In this document: piece by piece, positions 59,931 through 64,000 of the stretch | Numbering within the stretch: the stretch's first letter is position 1 | Layout: the number at the start of each line of letters is the position of its first letter | Source: Imbricaverruca yamaguchii | Lineage: Eukaryota; Arthropoda; Thecostraca; Neoverrucidae | Assembly (NCBI GenBank): GCA_034440575.1 | Contig: JAOTOL010001457.1 | Location: 1,017,001 to 1,081,000 of the forward strand | Length of the DNA stretch: 64,000 nucleotides | Direction: 5' to 3' | The notes under the pieces: generated by a model | Told to the model about the DNA's origin: nothing | Database searches by the model: none | The model's input: the letters and a program-made list of their open reading frames with translations, nothing else | Translations under genes and position numbers: made by a program

Positions 59931-60860
59931 CTGAAGTCGATGCAACAGTACCCAAACCCCTGGATCCCAACGTCTGAAGTCGATGTAATAGCACCTGAGC
60001 CCTACAGGGCGCTACATGACCGACGTTGTCGATGCGCCCCTAAACCCCAGTAACCAACCAGCACCTGAGCCCCCTGGGTCCCTATGACTTTGACGCATAT
60101 GACTTTGACACATTTGACGCATTTGGCGGCTCCCGAGCCCTACTGGGCCCCTGTGACTATGACGTCTATGTGACAGTTCCCGAGCCCGACTGGACCCCGA
60201 GTGCTATGAAGCCTACGTGGCAGCTCCCAAGCCTCACTGGATCCCGATGACTCTGACGCCTTACGACGGGACCTCCCGAGCCCCACTGGGTCCCGGATAC
60301 TATGCCACCCACGGGCAACCTAACCCCACGGGAAGATCCAAGGGGAGGGGTGCAACGACGGCATAGCCGCCGCCCAAGAGGCCGATTTTTGCCTAAATTC
60401 GCATTACGATATTTTATCGTAATCTAAGCATATTGGGTGGGGGCATAAATGTCATCTTAGCACACTCGACGACTGTTAGCTGTTCAAAACTGATAATTTC
60501 TTCCATATCGGAGTTTTTGTATTTCCCCTCTCCCTGCAGGCCCAGCTTTTGGATTCGCCCCTGATGAGACCTACGCAGCAGTTCCCGAGCCCTTCTGATC
60601 CCCGATGACTAAGACGTTTACATGTCAGCTTCCGAGCCACACGGGGGCTCGAAAACCATGACCCCTACGTAGCAGCTCCCGGACTTCACTGTGCCCCAAT
60701 GACTATGACACCTACGTGGTAGCCCCGAGCACCACTGTTCCCTGATGACTACGACGTCTACATATCAGCCACCGAGCCCCGCTGGGGCCCGAAACTATGA
60801 CGCCCTCGTGGCAGCTCCTGAGTTCCACTGGCCCCTGCAGACTATGTCGCTGACACGGTA
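59931..60860. repeat. Diverged ~50-bp satellite, GAGCCCCACTGGGCCC core
   Basis: About fourteen units, each with GAGCCC-ACTGG-CCC, then GATGACTATGACG-CTACGTGGCAG, at roughly 50-bp spacing with indels. Units are interrupted by about 260 bp of unrelated sequence (60300-60560). Strong divergence suggests an old array. Confidence 0.85.
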
Positions 60861-62094
60861 GCTTTGAAGCTCCACTGGCTACCGAAAACAATCAATCAAA
60901 CAGAACCAAAGTATTTCCCAACAAGCTCGTTACTCGAATGCAATATTGAATGTCATCGAAGTCAGTTTTTTAGGATGCCAAGCTCACACAGCACGCGGAC
61001 ACCACTGTTTCAGGGGGTCATTTCCCTACATGCCCAGGAAACCCAAATGGTGACAGCTGACATCGTTCTATTTTTTTAGAGCGATTGATGGTCTGCAACC
61101 TGTGTGCAGCTGCGTCCCGACCCCTCGTTGCACCCGGTCAGTCACACATCATGTGGTCAAGCTCGCGCCGTGGCTTAATATGCAAAAAAAAACACACATC
61201 ACCGTCTGTCCAGGCTTCCGGCTGAGGTCGAGGGCAGCCGTGCTAACCGCCGGTATCAATGAAGAAGAATGTCGACCTCTCCCTTCCTAGGACAATGGAA
61301 CTGAACAAGGTGCTCTGGAAGTGCAACTCGCAAGGTAGGCTAGTAGCGTTTACCAATGTTTATGAATACCCAAGTCGGCAAATGAAATATAAGCACACAC
61401 GCGCCAATTGTTGTTTGCCGGCGGCATCCGTGGAGGATCGCAGTCAAAGTTCGTGGGGTAAATAATGTCTTTGATTCAATTATTTCAAGTTAATTGTCAT
61501 TGGCCGATGTTAACTCTCAGCAGCATTCGTGTGGCGTAGGCGTAGGCCACACCTGCCCAATGGCGTTGTCCACCAGTGGTCGTTGGTACTAAAGCCGGCT
61601 TTGAAAACAAGCTAAAATGTGCATGGCTCTATCAACGGATAGGAAACAAGCGAGAAACGTGACATAGATGGGTGGAACCTATCAGTGGATTTCATAAGAA
61701 TAGCAGTGATATATAATTAATGCACAACAATTTGTCTGGCATGTTATATTATGTGTCTGCTGCCAGGGCTATTCAGTGGCAACCGACCTTATTTTTTAAG
61801 CAGAAAAGACGATCTGAGACAAATAAGCTGTGAGCACCCGAATATAGGTGCAAGGAAACAAGATTTGAAAAACGTACCACTGATATTGGCTGAGCACTTT
61901 TTTGCATGTATTTATATTGGCATAGTTTCTAGCGTAGATTGCACTTGGACAACATTTAATGGATCTCCGACTCCAGTTCTGACAGGGCCGCCTATAGAGT
62001 TACTTAGCTATTTAACTAGAATAGATAGAGCAATTGGCGAGCAAGGTGCCAGACCTGGTTCTATTTTCCCCATGGAAGAACGGTTTTCCTGTAC
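60861..62094. other. Anonymous unique sequence
   Basis: No gene or element recognised. Confidence 0.45.
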
Positions 62095-62160
62095 GATCAC
62101 ACGTGATCACACAGCGATCACAGCGATCATCATCATCACCGATCACAGCGATCACCACGT
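62095..62160. repeat. CAGCGATCA-type repeat
   Basis: Five or six units of (CA)GCGATCACA with a (CAT)n insert (ATCATCATCATC). Confidence 0.8.
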
Positions 62161-62780
62161 GACCATTATCTGGAAATTTATTTCCGTTTGTGTCGGACAT
62201 CCTGTCCAATGCCATCTCCTTCTTAAATATGCGATGGGATTACACCATCCGTTATTATCGTCTTTGTATACTTCCCAGCATTGATTGCCGCATTTCGATG
62301 TCCATGATGCGCTGATTAAACAAATAATTAATATCGTTCGTATGGTATTCATTGCCGGTAGAAATGTACTGTTAATTTTTCAGCGGCATTAGAACATTGC
62401 CTTCAGCTAATTCTTATCCGTTATGCTTTTCCAAGATTCTCATCAATACCTACGCCAATGCTTGGTATGGTGTCTTGCCAAGCACGCATAAGTAAGCACC
62501 CATTTGAAGAAGCGCACACCTCCAGTGTTCGCTACGCAGACTCCGAATCGAAACACGTGAAAAGAGTGTGCAGGTGATGGTTCAGCCAAATAGTGGTAAT
62601 TAGACACTGGTGCAGGATCGCGCGATTTATTACGCGAAATTTCCCTGTGGCGACTGGAGAGACATGGAAGTGCCATGGTGCTTGCTGGCAATTTAATGTT
62701 AATTCACTGAGTGGGAGGGGCAGGGTTTAATGTTAGGGCAGGACTGCTGTTTGATTGAGGACAGTCAACTAACGCAGTCA
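62161..62780. other. Anonymous unique sequence
   Basis: No gene or element recognised. Confidence 0.45.
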
Positions 62781-63470
62781 AGTCGGAAATGCACCGACTC
62801 TTCCGCTGGAGCTGACCGTCGTCGACAGTGCAGGTCTTCGGACTGGCTGGCAGCGTCATTCCCCAGGACGGACTCTGGTAAAATGAAGACACGGCAAGAC
62901 ACAGGGACCGGCGCCCGACTTCCGACTGTGGATCGCCCCAGTGGCGGGCGGGATCGAGCGCGTGCTGGCAGAGCGCAAGGCTACCCGTAGCTCCAGCTCA
63001 GAGAGGGCGAGACAGAGTAGAAGGCGGACGTGCAACTCTGCTGCTCGGCGAACACCTGGCCAGGCGAGGTGGGCGGAGAGGCGGGACGCCCGAGGGCTAC
63101 ACCGGACCAGTTTAGAGGAGGCTGGGTAAGTCCAGCGACGTGCGCGGTCTGGTGGCGAGCCAGCGGAGCGAGGCGCCTCTGCACGGCCATGTCCGTCAAC
63201 ATCCTGGCAGAGCCGAGACGGGGAGCGGTGGGACTACGGTGGGGAGCCGCGCGGGGAGGCCGAGCTGCTGGCGAGCCAGGTGCGGCGCGTGCTCCAAATG
63301 GTAACAGTCGGTGTCCGGCTCCACTGGCTGCTGGCCAGGCTGCACGTGGTAGGCGATGGATGTGGCCAGACAAACACGCGCCAACGGCGCACCCTGGCCG
63401 AGGAGATGACGGCGCGGCAGAAGCGTCACGCCCAGCAACTCACCGGCACCCACCCGAAGTGAGACAGTGA
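62781..63470. other. CpG-rich block, open in several frames
   Basis: GC-rich DNA with overlapping frames: plus 63030-63470 (146 codons), minus 62981-63373 (130) and 63196-63534 (112). One plus frame ends with EEMTARQKRHAQQLTG before a stop at 63462, which looks more protein-like than the others, but no family is recognised. Confidence 0.3.
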
Positions 63471-63636
63471 TCAGACGTGGCAGATTCGAATTGAACTGGT
63501 GACCGAAGTAATAGGGTTGATAACCTTTGCACATGAGTGAAGGTCACATAGACAAAAGGCGTGAAGAAAGCCAAGCAAATATTTTTTTGGTAGATATATG
63601 CCAATAATATGTACCGAAGAAATTAATGTAGGATGT

Positions 63637-63640
<4 letters not shown>

Positions 63641-63718
<78 letters not shown>

Positions 63719-63722
63719 ATGT
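63641..63722. repeat. (TA)n microsatellite
   Basis: Pure TA run to about 63706, then ATGTATA variants. Confidence 0.96.
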
Positions 63723-64000
63723 ATATCCATATTAAATCTTGAGACAGTTTCAGTGCTACGTCGTATTTTCATCAGAGCATCCGCGTTGCGACATGTGTTC
63801 CACACAGTCGATGATGAAATATCGCATGCCAAGCTATTAGACACTTCTGATTAGACACAACTAAGTGACAACGCACGTATATAATATGGGTATCCATGGC
63901 AAAACTATAACTTGCCAACTCGCGTGGTAAAGTAAATGTAAAGAAAGATGCCGTGCTCAGGCGAACATGCACGGCATAATAGTAGCAAGATTGTCAACGC

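Noticed and set aside
63030..63534. Protein gene in the right-hand CpG block
   Set aside because: Several frames on both strands are equally open and none shows a family motif; kept only as a CpG-rich block.

Overview
The window is a gene-poor, repeat-dense stretch of animal nuclear DNA. It holds introns, CpG-rich blocks, more than twenty separate mini- and microsatellites, tRNA-derived SINEs and decayed non-LTR retrotransposons. An arthropod, most likely a crustacean, fits best: the one recognisable host gene belongs to the Beaten-path (Beat) immunoglobulin family, which is characteristic of arthropod axon guidance, and very heavy simple-repeat loads are common in crustacean genomes. The organism assignment is inference; I saw no rRNA gene, no operon and no complete intron-less gene.

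Host gene: two minus-strand exons can be joined with good splice sites and matching phase. Exon 1 (27437-27494) encodes a start Met and a signal peptide. Exon 2 (7804-8009) encodes the first half of the Beat V-type Ig domain, with the C-D-Y and VKWYKG...EFYRY hallmarks. The intron between them is about 19.4 kb. The rest of the gene (second half of Ig1, Ig2, C-terminus) was not found and should lie left of base 1.

Layout: 1-7803 holds GC-rich minisatellites, a compound CA/TA tract and a CR1-like reverse-transcriptase relic. Bases 8010-27436 are the inferred intron, with CpG-rich blocks, several minisatellites, two minus-strand SINEs and one plus-strand SINE, a TTAA-flanked element (18113-19434) and a pair of 78-bp inverted arms, one of which splits a SINE. 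Just upstream of exon 1 (27518-27662) is a 23-bp array carrying perfect CRE octamers (TGACGTCA). From 28 to 37 kb there are more satellites and a recent head-to-tail duplication of about 1.04 kb (32705-34797). From 38 to 52 kb there are two copies of a TTAA-flanked element of about 840 bp, an inverted-repeat element enclosing a LINE piece, and five LINE relics. From 52 to 64 kb the sequence is satellites, GC-rich blocks and anonymous DNA.

Most distinctive signal: the palindrome TGACGTCA occurs at least 28 times by eye, against about one expected by chance in 64 kb. Fifteen copies sit in three unrelated tandem arrays (periods 33, 28 and 23 bp), all in or next to the Beat first intron, and in the 28-bp array they alternate with CACGTG E-boxes. 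Long open frames across satellites and CpG-rich DNA are treated as by-products of base composition.
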